From positions 348,729 through 412,728 of the forward strand of contig BLSF01000038.1 of the NCBI GenBank assembly GCA_012862575.1: a stretch of 64,000 bases of DNA, written 5' to 3'. Below, piece after piece: positions 52,554 to 61,343 of this stretch. The notes beneath the pieces are model-generated. The model made no database searches. It had not been told where the DNA came from and saw nothing but the letters and a program-made list of their open reading frames with translations. The stretch's first letter is position 1, and each line of letters opens with the position of its first letter. This DNA comes from Parietichytrium sp. I65-24A. Lineage: Eukaryota > Sar > Bigyra > Thraustochytrida > Thraustochytriidae. The position numbers and the translations under genes are program-made.

Positions 52554-53606
52554 CTACTCTTGCTTGGACTTCTTCTTCTTGGACTTCTTCTTCTCGAAAC
52601 CGAGGTAATGCGATCGGATGGTGGAGTCATCAATGCGATACCACGTCTTGCCGTTCGACATTTTACCCTTCTGTAACGTGAAAGATATGACCGCGCAGTT
52701 CTCCATCTTGTTTTTGCGAGCCTCGTGCGTCGATACCTTCGGTAGAAAAGTGTCGAAAAAGTAGCGAAAGTATAGCGAATGACCGGCGGTAATGATTGTG
52801 GACTCCTCGCGCTCAAAGCACCAGTCCGCGAATTCCTTGATTCTAGTGATGCCGTGGGAAGTTACCGGTTTGTCACCGTCGTTCTCGAGCGCATTGTAGT
52901 AGCGCTCAGGGGAAAATGTCTTCTTGGTCATATCCACAGCATGTAGCTCTTCGTGCGCCAGCTCAGGGAACCCCTGAGGCTTCGCCAGCGCCACCCCATC
53001 AATGTTGAAAGTCACTTCTTGAAGACAGGACAGAATGTGGATCTTGTCTTGAGTGCGCTGCAGACGATCCCAGAGACCTATGGTGCAAGTCGACAGAGCC
53101 CGCCTCAAGTTGGAGCTAGCGATCACACTCTCGCCTTCCAGCCCCTTGATCACGGCACCAACGCCTTCGTCGCACCCCTCCACGAACGTGGCGAGGCCTT
53201 TGGCTTGCAGGCACCCTTCCTCACTGAGAGGAGCGTCGACAAACACCGAGTCGAGCGTAGGTCCAAGCCGAAACTCCTCAAACAGAGCACGAAAAAGCCT
53301 CACTGGAAAGTCCAGCCCAAAGCCTTTATTGAAGACGAGATTCCACTTACTCTCCGCGTGCCTGATGAACACAATCTGCTTGGTCTCCTCCGCGGGCTGT
53401 GCGATGGAATCTGCGTCAGGCTGCTTCTTCCACTTCCTATCCTTCGAGAACATCAAGTGCGTCACACCCAGCCTCAGCAAGTGAAGTTTGTACACCACGT
53501 TCGCAAAACGCTGGTCAAACAACGACCCAATCCATAGTCCAATCACCGACAGCAACGGCAGCACAGTAAACACCAGCCCCGTCACAAAATCTGCCACGCC
53601 GCCCAT
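52554..53606 (-). CDS. Membrane-anchored histidine phosphatase / phosphoglycerate mutase-like protein (350 aa)
   Basis: This belongs to the histidine phosphatase superfamily. The phospho-acceptor motif is RHAESKWN (82-89; RHA instead of the common RHG) and the second catalytic histidine lies in TAGHS (273-277). S-N-L-R-R-A-L-S-T at about 165-173 is the usual third element. The N-terminus has a hydrophobic segment at about 5-28 that should anchor it in a membrane. The C-terminus is a lysine-rich tail ending KSKQE, which fits a KxKxx ER-retrieval form if cytosolic. The substrate cannot be told. ATG 53606 is taken; the frame opens two codons earlier with TTG. Confidence 0.9.
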   Translation of the reverse strand: MGGVADFVTGLVFTVLPLLSVIGLWIGSLFDQRFANVVYKLHLLRLGVTHLMFSKDRKWKKQPDADSIAQPAEETKQIVFIRHAESKWNLVFNKGFGLDFPVRLFRALFEEFRLGPTLDSVFVDAPLSEEGCLQAKGLATFVEGCDEGVGAVIKGLEGESVIASSNLRRALSTCTIGLWDRLQRTQDKIHILSCLQEVTFNIDGVALAKPQGFPELAHEELHAVDMTKKTFSPERYYNALENDGDKPVTSHGITRIKEFADWCFEREESTIITAGHSLYFRYFFDTFLPKVSTHEARKNKMENCAVISFTLQKGKMSNGKTWYRIDDSTIRSHYLGFEKKKSKKKKSKQE

Positions 53607-53621
53607 CCTCAACAGTGTCTA

Positions 53622-53668
53622 TATCTGTATCTGTATCTGTATCTCTCTCTCTCTCTCTGTCTGTCTGC
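53622..53668. repeat. (TATCTG)n and (CT)n microsatellite
   Basis: Four TATCTG units run into about eight CT units and two to three GTCT units, immediately upstream of the phosphatase start codon. Confidence 0.9.
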
Positions 53669-54007
53669 AAGAGCTCCAAATGGCAAACTAACCACTCCAA
53701 CGTATCCCACAGAGAGCGAACCTTCCACCTGCCTAGACAACGAGACAACGAGACAACGAGACACCGACAAACTGAGAGAGCGAGAAACTGACAAAACGAG
53801 AGACCGGGAGACCGGGAGGCTGTAACCCTTGAAACTCAAGGACGGACGCTCTCCAGCTGCGGCCACGCGCGACTGGGCCTCTCTTCTTTCGTCCTTCGCT
53901 CTTCTCTCTCTTCTCTCTCTTCTCTCTTCGCTCTCGTCGCTCCTCTCTTTCGCTTTCTCTCTCTCTGTACTCTCTGTTGTTGCTTCTCTTCCTCTTCCTC
54001 CATTTAC

Positions 54008-54070
54008 GAGTTGAACATAGTTGAACATAGTTAAACATAGTTGAACATAGTTGAACATAGTTGAACATAG
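54008..54070. repeat. 10-bp (TTGAACATAG)6 array
   Basis: Six tandem units, one with a T-to-A change, are seen in non-coding DNA. Confidence 0.95.
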
Positions 54071-54865
54071 TAGACAACCGCGCAGAAGTTACTAGCAAGC
54101 TAGTTAAGTATAGTAGTTCATTGCTAGGACTACGAATTGCACTAAAATGCACTCGCCTTTGGTAGTACAGACTCTAGCGAGCTAGTCGTTCACACTTTGG
54201 CGCTACAGCGCAGAGTCCTACCTGGTTTTCTATTTAAGTGATAAGAGGTTCTAGCCTGCGCATAAGGGACCATCTCACTCAAGTTTGGTTCTGCGCTGTC
54301 AAGAGGGGTTAGACTGGCATTTAGGAATCGAATGCTAATGGGCACTTATGCCTCGTCATGCACATTTCCGTGGCCAATGAACTATTGTGGACGTAGAGAG
54401 TGTGTGTAGCGATTCTTTATACTTTCCATTATTCGGGGCTATAGGACCATCCCGTTTCCGGGGCAGCCGCACGCTTAAAGCTTACGCTAAGCCCCGAAGC
54501 TCTCGAAAGAACAACCATTTTGTTCATCTTGAAGAACCACACCCTCATCTCTAGCTCCTTGCTCCTTACCGGTTCGACTAACTCACGCCTACCATAAGGA
54601 AAGCAAATAGAGGATACACTGGGACAGCTGACTTGTTCATGCTCTGCGTTTTCAATCTTAAACAGCACCTACAAACATCATTGCCATCCTTATATTTTAT
54701 TAACACCCGGGTGCTCTGGGACCTTTTTTAAAGTTCAAAAACGTAGAAACGGAATGGAATGGGACTCGTTTCTGACTGCGAGTACACACAACGATAGATA
54801 GGTATTTTGCGGGTAGCAAGAGGTGGCAGGAGGAGTACAGAAACGTGAGAAGGTAGCCGTTGGAC

Positions 54866-57800
54866 ATGAGGCTGGGGAGGTTGTGCGCTTTGGCGGCAGC
54901 CTTTGCATATGGGACGTGTGGCGGCGATGGTGTCGTGGAAAGATTTGACGCAGACGCGGTGGATAGATTTGAGTGGCCAGAAGTGGACAATTGGCTGATA
55001 AAGGTGAAAGTTTGTCCTGGCAGCGAAGGAGAGGAGGAGTGTGATGTGCTGTTTGACGAGAATGAGGTCAGGGAGCTGTGCAAGGCATTTGAATTTCGGC
55101 CCCATGAGTGCGATTCGGCACTGGCGATTGTTGAAGTGGTAGCGAGGAATTCCACTGCAGGAACATGGACATTCGTCGGCCTCGATTTGCCACAAGTGAT
55201 GACAATGAACGTCAGCTTGTCGCTGAGCGAGCCCGAGCCTCGGGGTTATTTCGCCGCACTTAACTTCGGTCTGCGAGACAATTATTCGGACGTTGTCACC
55301 GGATTCTGCTCCAGCAATTCGATTGGTTCGGAGGAGTGCGCCGTACTCGTGCAAAATGCTCAAGTGGCCGCAAACGAGAAGAAAGCGCGTCTTGTCCGTA
55401 CCACCGCAACACGGTTGTCCATTGCACAGCAACTCTTGCATGATCTTAACACCAACAAGCCCAAGAGCCATCCCTTGGAGATGTTGCATCACATTGACGC
55501 GGTCCTAAAAATACAGCCGAACAATTTTCAAGCGCTCTATAACAAGGCTCTTCTCCACGCAATGGCCTCGACACGCATCGACATTGCTTCGCACTTAGTT
55601 ACTCACAGCAAGGAAAGCGGTGAAGATTTTGTCGCAGAAGCCAAAGCCATCCTAGAGAGGGGCCTTGAAATAGTACAAAATGCCATTCAAAGTGGGGCCG
55701 CGACAGTGCTGTGCGAAGTCTACGAACCGCTATACTTGCATCAGCTGTCGGAGATAGAGTTCAAGCTGCGCGATGGTGCTCGGTCAATTGAATACGGTCT
55801 GAGCGCGTACTCTAAGATGGAGCAGCTCGCCTCAGAGCTTGGGCCGGGTGGGAAGCTTGAGGATCGTCGCATCTTCACCAAAGAAAAAGTAGCCGAAAAT
55901 CTTTATACTTACGTGCGTGATTTGCTCTCGATAGAGTGCAACATGCGCAGTGGAGTGGGCAACAGGCGGGTTCTTGCACTAATTCCAAGGCTGGAATCTA
56001 CACTAGATGGCCTTCAGGCTCGATTCAACCCATTGCCGCTTTACTTTCGTGCACATACATGCTTTCCGATGGTCTATAAATCAGCACAGGAGATGGAAGC
56101 GTCCATGGTGGACGCAATGAGTTCCCTCGAAGGCCTCAAAGCACTCTTGATTTCGCGCCCTCACCTCGCTTCCCAGGATCGGCTTTACCCTTTTGTAGCA
56201 TTCTACGGTGCATACGGTTACGTAGACAGATTGCCAACCCTGCAGAGGGATCTCAGAGACAAACTTGGCGCCATTCATCGCTTGGCCACCCCGTCGCTGA
56301 ACTATGTGTCTCCAAACTTGGTGCGCCAAGTGAGCAACAGACCGTCACCAGACTCCATGAAAAGTGATCTTCGAAGGGTTGGGTTGCTTACCAGCTATCT
56401 CTATAGTCACTCGGTCGGAAAACTCTTGTGCAGAACGATGAATGACTTGGTTGGGCTCCTTGAGGAGGATAGTGTGGAGCTGATCGTGATTCATGCTGAT
56501 GGTGCTAGCCCAGCAAGAAATTCCCCCTTCACCTGCAGATCGTTTTGGGAAACACTGACAACTCGGAAAAACGCTGCTGTTTACGAAATCTCCACTTCCG
56601 ATAGTGCTGAGAGTAACCTCGCTACTGTCCAACTGCTTTCCAATATGCAGCTCGATATTCTGATTTTCGCAGATATCGGGCTTGCACGCTCCAGCTATTT
56701 TGCATCATTTGCGAGAGTTGCGCCGGTACAACTCGCATTCTGGGGCCATCCGATACCTCCTGGAGTCGGAGAATCGATTGACTTTGTGACTGTTGCCAGG
56801 CCCTTTATTCCCTACTATCTTTTTTCGCCAGAAAAACACTCTGTTGAGCGAGGTGTCCCTATTTGTACGTCCGATCTCCACCTGCTCGGGAGTGTTCGCT
56901 TCAGCCCATTCTCTGAAAAGGTGCTGTGTACTGAAACTCTTCTCTCGAGCTATGCTCCAGAAAGCGAAATTGACGAGGATGTCGACGAGAGTGCCAGAGG
57001 AGAAATTGAGCAAGCCCTGCTTCGCTCAAATATTTCAGAGTCTGTGGAGGATCTACACATCTATAGCTTGCCGCACAAGCTGATGAAGCTGGGCCCAGAT
57101 ATGGACGGCGTCCTTGTATCCATCGCAAAGGAAGATAGCCGAGCAGTGTTTCTTCTCAGTGTGGACTCTCATGAGAACGGTAACGCATTCTCGGCAATAG
57201 ACGTCTCCTTTGATGTCCTCGTCGGTCGGCTTCGAGAAGCAAGTCCTGGCATTAGAATCGCGTGGACGTACCTTGTCGAACAGAAAGTCTATGCTGCGAT
57301 TGCGAAGAGATCGAGCGCAGTTATCGAAGCGTTTGGGACATTCGGGTCGGGGGTGACGGCTGCTGAGCTATTGTATTATGGAATTCCGATCGTGGCATTT
57401 CCCGGTGCTGTGTCAGTATCACCGAGTGCCCATGGATTTTACGAAAAGATGGCGGTGGGCTCCGGCCTGGAGTGGGCTCGCTCCGAGCTCAGCTGTTTTC
57501 AAAAGGATGACTCCGATTGCGTTGTCCAGAAAGCCCTAAAGCTGGCAAATGACCGCGCCTTCAAGGCGCGCTGGGTGACTTTTTTGAGATCCAACCAGCT
57601 AGCTCGAAATGCTGCGTTTGACAGCATGGAACCAGCACGCGAATGGCGCTCGTTATTACATAGCTTGCACGCCAACTATTCTGCACCATGGCGATTCTCA
57701 GATCCGCTGGCTGATCGCCCAGCGCTGGGAGATTTTCCTTTCGGTTCGGACACCATATCCCCCACTAGAAACATCACTTTCAAGCCTCCAGCTTCCAAAA

Positions 57801-57883
57801 ACGATTCCGCCGGCCCTGTATTTAAGGAGCATTGGGTCTACACGAAAGAAGTTCGCGATCGAGACCCAATCCCCCTACTTTGA
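54866..57883 (+). CDS. OGT/SPINDLY-like GT41 glycosyltransferase with N-terminal signal peptide (1005 aa)
   Basis: This is a predicted O-linked sugar transferase. The N-terminus (MRLGRLCALAAAFAYGTCGG) looks like a cleavable signal peptide, followed by a Cys-containing domain to about 190. Helical, TPR-like repeats follow (for example HHIDAVLKIQPNNFQALYNKAL near 210). The C-terminal half matches the GT41 catalytic region: DILIFADIGLARSSYF near 595 and APVQLAFWGHP parallel the OGT segments DIGMDP... and APVQ..WGHP, and GTFGSGVTAAELLYYGIPIV near 825 parallels the nucleotide-sugar binding segment F-x-G-x-T-x-x-E-A-L-x-x-G-x-P-V-V. Known OGT and SPY are nucleocytoplasmic, so a secretory form is unusual. 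Donor (GlcNAc or Fuc) and acceptor are unknown. ATG 54866 is used; a TTG two codons before is the only alternative. No intron is seen. Confidence 0.88.
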   Translation: MRLGRLCALAAAFAYGTCGGDGVVERFDADAVDRFEWPEVDNWLIKVKVCPGSEGEEECDVLFDENEVRELCKAFEFRPHECDSALAIVEVVARNSTAGTWTFVGLDLPQVMTMNVSLSLSEPEPRGYFAALNFGLRDNYSDVVTGFCSSNSIGSEECAVLVQNAQVAANEKKARLVRTTATRLSIAQQLLHDLNTNKPKSHPLEMLHHIDAVLKIQPNNFQALYNKALLHAMASTRIDIASHLVTHSKESGEDFVAEAKAILERGLEIVQNAIQSGAATVLCEVYEPLYLHQLSEIEFKLRDGARSIEYGLSAYSKMEQLASELGPGGKLEDRRIFTKEKVAENLYTYVRDLLSIECNMRSGVGNRRVLALIPRLESTLDGLQARFNPLPLYFRAHTCFPMVYKSAQEMEASMVDAMSSLEGLKALLISRPHLASQDRLYPFVAFYGAYGYVDRLPTLQRDLRDKLGAIHRLATPSLNYVSPNLVRQVSNRPSPDSMKSDLRRVGLLTSYLYSHSVGKLLCRTMNDLVGLLEEDSVELIVIHADGASPARNSPFTCRSFWETLTTRKNAAVYEISTSDSAESNLATVQLLSNMQLDILIFADIGLARSSYFASFARVAPVQLAFWGHPIPPGVGESIDFVTVARPFIPYYLFSPEKHSVERGVPICTSDLHLLGSVRFSPFSEKVLCTETLLSSYAPESEIDEDVDESARGEIEQALLRSNISESVEDLHIYSLPHKLMKLGPDMDGVLVSIAKEDSRAVFLLSVDSHENGNAFSAIDVSFDVLVGRLREASPGIRIAWTYLVEQKVYAAIAKRSSAVIEAFGTFGSGVTAAELLYYGIPIVAFPGAVSVSPSAHGFYEKMAVGSGLEWARSELSCFQKDDSDCVVQKALKLANDRAFKARWVTFLRSNQLARNAAFDSMEPAREWRSLLHSLHANYSAPWRFSDPLADRPALGDFPFGSDTISPTRNITFKPPASKNDSAGPVFKEHWVYTKEVRDRDPIPLL

Positions 57884-58326
57884 CCCCAAACCAAGCCTCC
57901 CGACACTGACGACGCACAACCAACCAAATCAACACACAAACGTCGCACTCTGCAAATAATTGCCGAGCGGCCTCTTCTTTAAACACAAACGTGAGAATCA
58001 CCCTTCACTCCATCTCTTCGGTCTATCCTTCCATCCATCCCATCTTCTCCATCTTAGTATAGAGTTTCCTCTTCAAACCCATAACGAGTCTCCAATTCTA
58101 ACAATTCTAACCGTTCATGCTCATCTCATCATGATTGAACTTGACCTATAACCATGACAGAAACGACAAGAGACGTGTTGACGAGCAGCAAGGCCTGCGA
58201 CACCGCGAAGGCGAGCAAAGTAGCGAGGCAGACGTCCGTGGCGTGCGCCTGCAAATTCTCTCGAGGTCGTGGTTCGCACATTCAAGGTTGGAGGTTATAA
58301 GATCGAAGATCGAGGCTCGGTTTGGC
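57884..58326. other. Intergenic region OGT-like gene / KIFBP
   Basis: This is 3' flank of the OGT-like gene and promoter plus leader of KIFBP, with CCATC-type pyrimidine tracts. The KIFBP frame is open for 64 codons upstream of its ATG but without another ATG. No separate gene is seen. Confidence 0.65.
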
Positions 58327-60150
58327 ATGACGAAGGCGATGGCGCAGGAGGAGAGCGCGAACGCGGTCGGGAGTGCGAAGCTGGCGGATCCGGTGGTAGC
58401 CCCGGCGCCACCAGAGAGGGTTGGAGATGAGGATGGATGGTACATGCGTGTTATGGCGGCCGCGAGTGAGGCGGAGAGTGGGGAAGTGGACGAGGCGGAG
58501 CCATACAAGCTCAAATACCGCGCGCGCAAGAAGCTCCAAGATGCTATTGCGGAACTCCGCAAGGAGGAAGAGTTTCGGCGAGCAGCGAGGCTGCAAGTGT
58601 GGCTGGGAATCAACTTTTATCTGACTGAGGAGAATGCGCAGGGGGAGAAGACGTTGATGGAGGCGGCGGAAATCTTGGAAGGCGCCGAGTCGTGGGCGGA
58701 GTTGAACAGACTATGGACGCAGGGATCTTCCGACAAGGAAGATGCCGATTTGAAGAAAGTAAGGCCAGAGAGTAGCTTGAACGTACAGGGGATCTCGGAT
58801 CTCGTGAATGCCTACAACTACCTCGGTATACTCTGGTCACATCGAGCGATGGGAAACGAGAATGCGCAGCGATACCTTGAAAGAGCGCGCCAGCTTTTTC
58901 TGCAAAGCGACCCTTCGAACGGGGACGAAGAACCCGGTGTTCGCGATCTGGAGGAGGCGCATACCAACACACTCTTCTTTCTTGCTCAGGTATACACGAG
59001 TCAAGCCAAAGCTGCAGATGGTGCTGCATTGTGCGCCCTCACCTTGAATCGTCAAAAGCGGTATGGCCACTCGTTTGACCCTATGCGATGGTCTCGTGAC
59101 GCTATTGGGCTTTCTGCCTACTATGGGATCGGAACTGGGCGAACCAGCCTCGCAGCTCACTTCCTTGACGCCGCAGTTCGAGCGCTCCCAGACGCGTACG
59201 AGACAAATGAGGAGGTGAGGAGTTTACTTTCTGACTTGTTGCGTTCCAGAGGAGCCCTCTATGGGGAGATATTACTTGTGGCATCAAACCTTCACAAAAG
59301 AGGCATCGAGCCGTCCGGGCATTGGAAAAGCGAGGAGGAACAGCGCTACGTCGACGAAGCTTTGACGCTTGACGACGATTTCGCCCGTGACGAAATTCCA
59401 CCATCCGTACAGTCGCTCTCTTCTTTTGAAAAAGCAAGAGACGTGTTTAAACTGGCGAATGGGGCTTTTGAGAAGGCGAAGGAGTATTTTGTGCTTGACG
59501 GATTTGCTTCCGACCATCTGAAGATTTCACAGTCTCAGAGTCAGCTGTATCGCAATCTCGCTTGCTACGAAGACGATCGCAAAAGGTTTATTGCAATGCA
59601 ATCTCGCCGGGAGAAGCTCCTTTCTCCTCTATTAGATCAGCTCAATCCGGAGTTTTATGGTGTTGAGCACCAGGAGATCTCCTACGAGCTTGGCGAAGCA
59701 TGTCGCGAGATTCTCAGCGCATGCACTGTAGAAAAGGACATGCCCATGAAAGAAAGAGACTCGGTAACCAAGAGGTTGAACGAGAGTGCTTTCAAATCCA
59801 TTAAATACTACTCACAATTTATCAGCTCGTTTGAGGCTGCCGAAGAGAAAGACAAAAAGAATGGCCTGGGAGACACCTCACCAGAAGACTCGGTCCCGCT
59901 TCTTTACAGCCATTTTTGGATCGCCCATGCCTATCACAAGATCATGCCAGCGGAAAAATTCTTACCACAGGGCCGCACAACGCTCCTCAACGCTAGCCTT
60001 CAATATTTCCAAAAGGCTCTGACGCTTGCCAAGGAGCGCATCCCGAAGGACTCGCATCTCTTCGAAAAGGAGCTGGACATTTGCAAGCAGATGGCGCAGC
60101 TGCTTCCTGTGCAGATTCACACCATCACGACCAAGGGGATCCTCATATAG
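58327..60150 (+). CDS. KIFBP: KIF-binding protein (KIFBP/KBP family, 607 aa)
   Basis: This is an alpha-helical TPR-like protein that binds kinesin motor domains and blocks their contact with microtubules in animals. Characteristic segments are all present in order: EPYKLKYRARKKL near the start, RLQVWLGINFYLTEEN, NYLGILWSHR, HTNTLFFLAQVYTSQAK, FDPMRWSRDAIGLSAYY, SFEKARDVFKLANGAFEKAKEYFVLDGFASDH, LLSPLLDQLNPEFY, SAFKSIKYYSQF, and the C-terminal ELDICKQMAQLLPVQI. The length (607) is close to the human protein (621). ATG 58327 gives a sensible N-terminus. The gene suits a ciliated cell with kinesin-based transport, like the dynein gene at the left end. Single exon. Confidence 0.93.
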   Translation: MTKAMAQEESANAVGSAKLADPVVAPAPPERVGDEDGWYMRVMAAASEAESGEVDEAEPYKLKYRARKKLQDAIAELRKEEEFRRAARLQVWLGINFYLTEENAQGEKTLMEAAEILEGAESWAELNRLWTQGSSDKEDADLKKVRPESSLNVQGISDLVNAYNYLGILWSHRAMGNENAQRYLERARQLFLQSDPSNGDEEPGVRDLEEAHTNTLFFLAQVYTSQAKAADGAALCALTLNRQKRYGHSFDPMRWSRDAIGLSAYYGIGTGRTSLAAHFLDAAVRALPDAYETNEEVRSLLSDLLRSRGALYGEILLVASNLHKRGIEPSGHWKSEEEQRYVDEALTLDDDFARDEIPPSVQSLSSFEKARDVFKLANGAFEKAKEYFVLDGFASDHLKISQSQSQLYRNLACYEDDRKRFIAMQSRREKLLSPLLDQLNPEFYGVEHQEISYELGEACREILSACTVEKDMPMKERDSVTKRLNESAFKSIKYYSQFISSFEAAEEKDKKNGLGDTSPEDSVPLLYSHFWIAHAYHKIMPAEKFLPQGRTTLLNASLQYFQKALTLAKERIPKDSHLFEKELDICKQMAQLLPVQIHTITTKGILI

Positions 60151-60815
60151 CTAGCTGAAAACCTGCTTTTGGACGTGAGGCCACGTGTGTGGCCACAATA
60201 GTAGTTAGAAACTTGAACTCCCAACAATTCGAGCCGCAAAATTCCAACCGACAACAGAATGAGCCAATTTCGAAACAATCGATTCCTATTAGATCTACGC
60301 TCTCCACTCCCAGCTCGCTTTCGCACTACGTTTCCCCCCTCTCGCCTTGCACATAACGACACTCATGACCCATTCCAACCCAAACAAAACCCCAACTTCA
60401 ACCATCTTCAACCTGCGACCGTCGTCAAACCATCCAGCAGAATCCCATCATCTCGACGAACGGCACACATAAACACACACGTACACACGCACACTTTCTC
60501 TCTCTCTCCAAGTCTCTCAGACCGTCTAAACCTTCTCGTCCGCCATAACCTCGGTCTTCAAGTTGCAACTCACTGATACTCTGACAACTCTGATACTCAC
60601 TCTGGCACTCGGCAAACCTCGGCAACTCCATTGCTTACCGGTACCGGTACTAACATCGCACATCATGTGATCATGTGATGATCATGTGATCATACATTCA
60701 CACATCACATTCATACATTCATCACATCACATTCATCACATCACATCTGTCAAAGTATGTCAAGTAACGAGTAACGAAAGCGGAAGACGCGGCGAGTAAG
60801 GCGCTAAACGGAGGG
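60151..60815. other. Intergenic region KIFBP / APC11
   Basis: This contains CA-rich and CATCACATT repeats (60660-60745) with the self-complementary GATCATGTGATCATGTGATGATC region. An open frame of 105 codons at 60259-60576 is repeat-derived (ACACACAC). No gene is seen. Confidence 0.65.
60660..60745. repeat. ATCATGTGATC palindromic units and CATTCATCACAT repeats
   Basis: Overlapping self-complementary ATCATGTGATCA units run into ACATTCATCACATC direct repeats, ending about 70 bp upstream of the APC11 start. Confidence 0.85.
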
Positions 60816-61213
60816 ATGAAGGTGAAGGTGGTAAGATGGCGCGGTGTGGCGAACTGGCGCTGGGAAGTTGACGACGACTGCTGCGGGATCTGCCGGTGAG
60901 TTGGGCTGGTTTTGAAGGCAGGGAGGATGGACGTTGGGGAAAGGATGGGAGCCTAGAAGAGAAGATGGCGAGACTGACGGGACGGCGATTTGACGCGGAC
61001 GAATGGGCTGGCGCGTGTTGGCGGACGGCGCGACGCAGAATGGCGTTCGATGCGTGCTGCCCTGACTGCCTGGTGCCGGGAGACGAATGCCCGCCGGTGT
61101 GGGGGAGTTGCAACCACGCGTTCCACATGCATTGCATTGTGAAATGGATTGACTCGCAGCAGACCACGCGGCATTGCCCTCTGTGCCGGTCGGAGTGGAC
61201 TTTCCGGGCATAG
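60816..61213 (+). CDS. APC11: Anaphase-promoting complex RING subunit APC11; two exons, 84 aa
   Basis: This is the catalytic RING-H2 subunit of the APC/C ubiquitin ligase. Exon 1 is 60816-60895, exon 2 is 61039-61213, and the intron of 143 bp (60896-61038) has donor GTGAGT and acceptor CGCAG. The join is CG|A, giving GICRMAFDACCPDC, as in known APC11 (GICRMAFNGCCPDC). The start MKVKVVRWRGVANW matches MKVKIKCWNGVATW. The RING residues follow: CCPDCLVPGDECPPVWG, C-x-H-x-FHMHCIVKW, HCPLCRSEW. The total of 84 residues equals the usual length. The longest open frame there starts with GTG exactly at the splice donor and is not the protein. Confidence 0.96.
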
Positions 61214-61343
61214 GTTGATTTGCGTATTTGCGTGTACAGAGCTGAGAGAGAATGAGAGAGGGAGAAGGAACAAAAGTTATAGTGTCTCTTATATAAAAAT
61301 TCAAAAACAAAAAGTGTCATTCTAGCAATAAATTTGCCTCGAA

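Larger units (their letters stand above)
53607..54865. other. Divergent intergenic region phosphatase / OGT-like gene
   Basis: This contains (TATCTG)n/(CT)n simple repeats at 53622-53668, ACAACGAG units near 53738-53765, a 10-bp TTGAACATAG array at 54008-54070 and otherwise unremarkable DNA. No gene is seen; open frames there encode the repeats. Confidence 0.6.

Noticed and set aside
60259-60576. 105-codon plus-strand frame between KIFBP and APC11
   Set aside because: C-terminal part is a translated CA/TC repeat and no domain is present.
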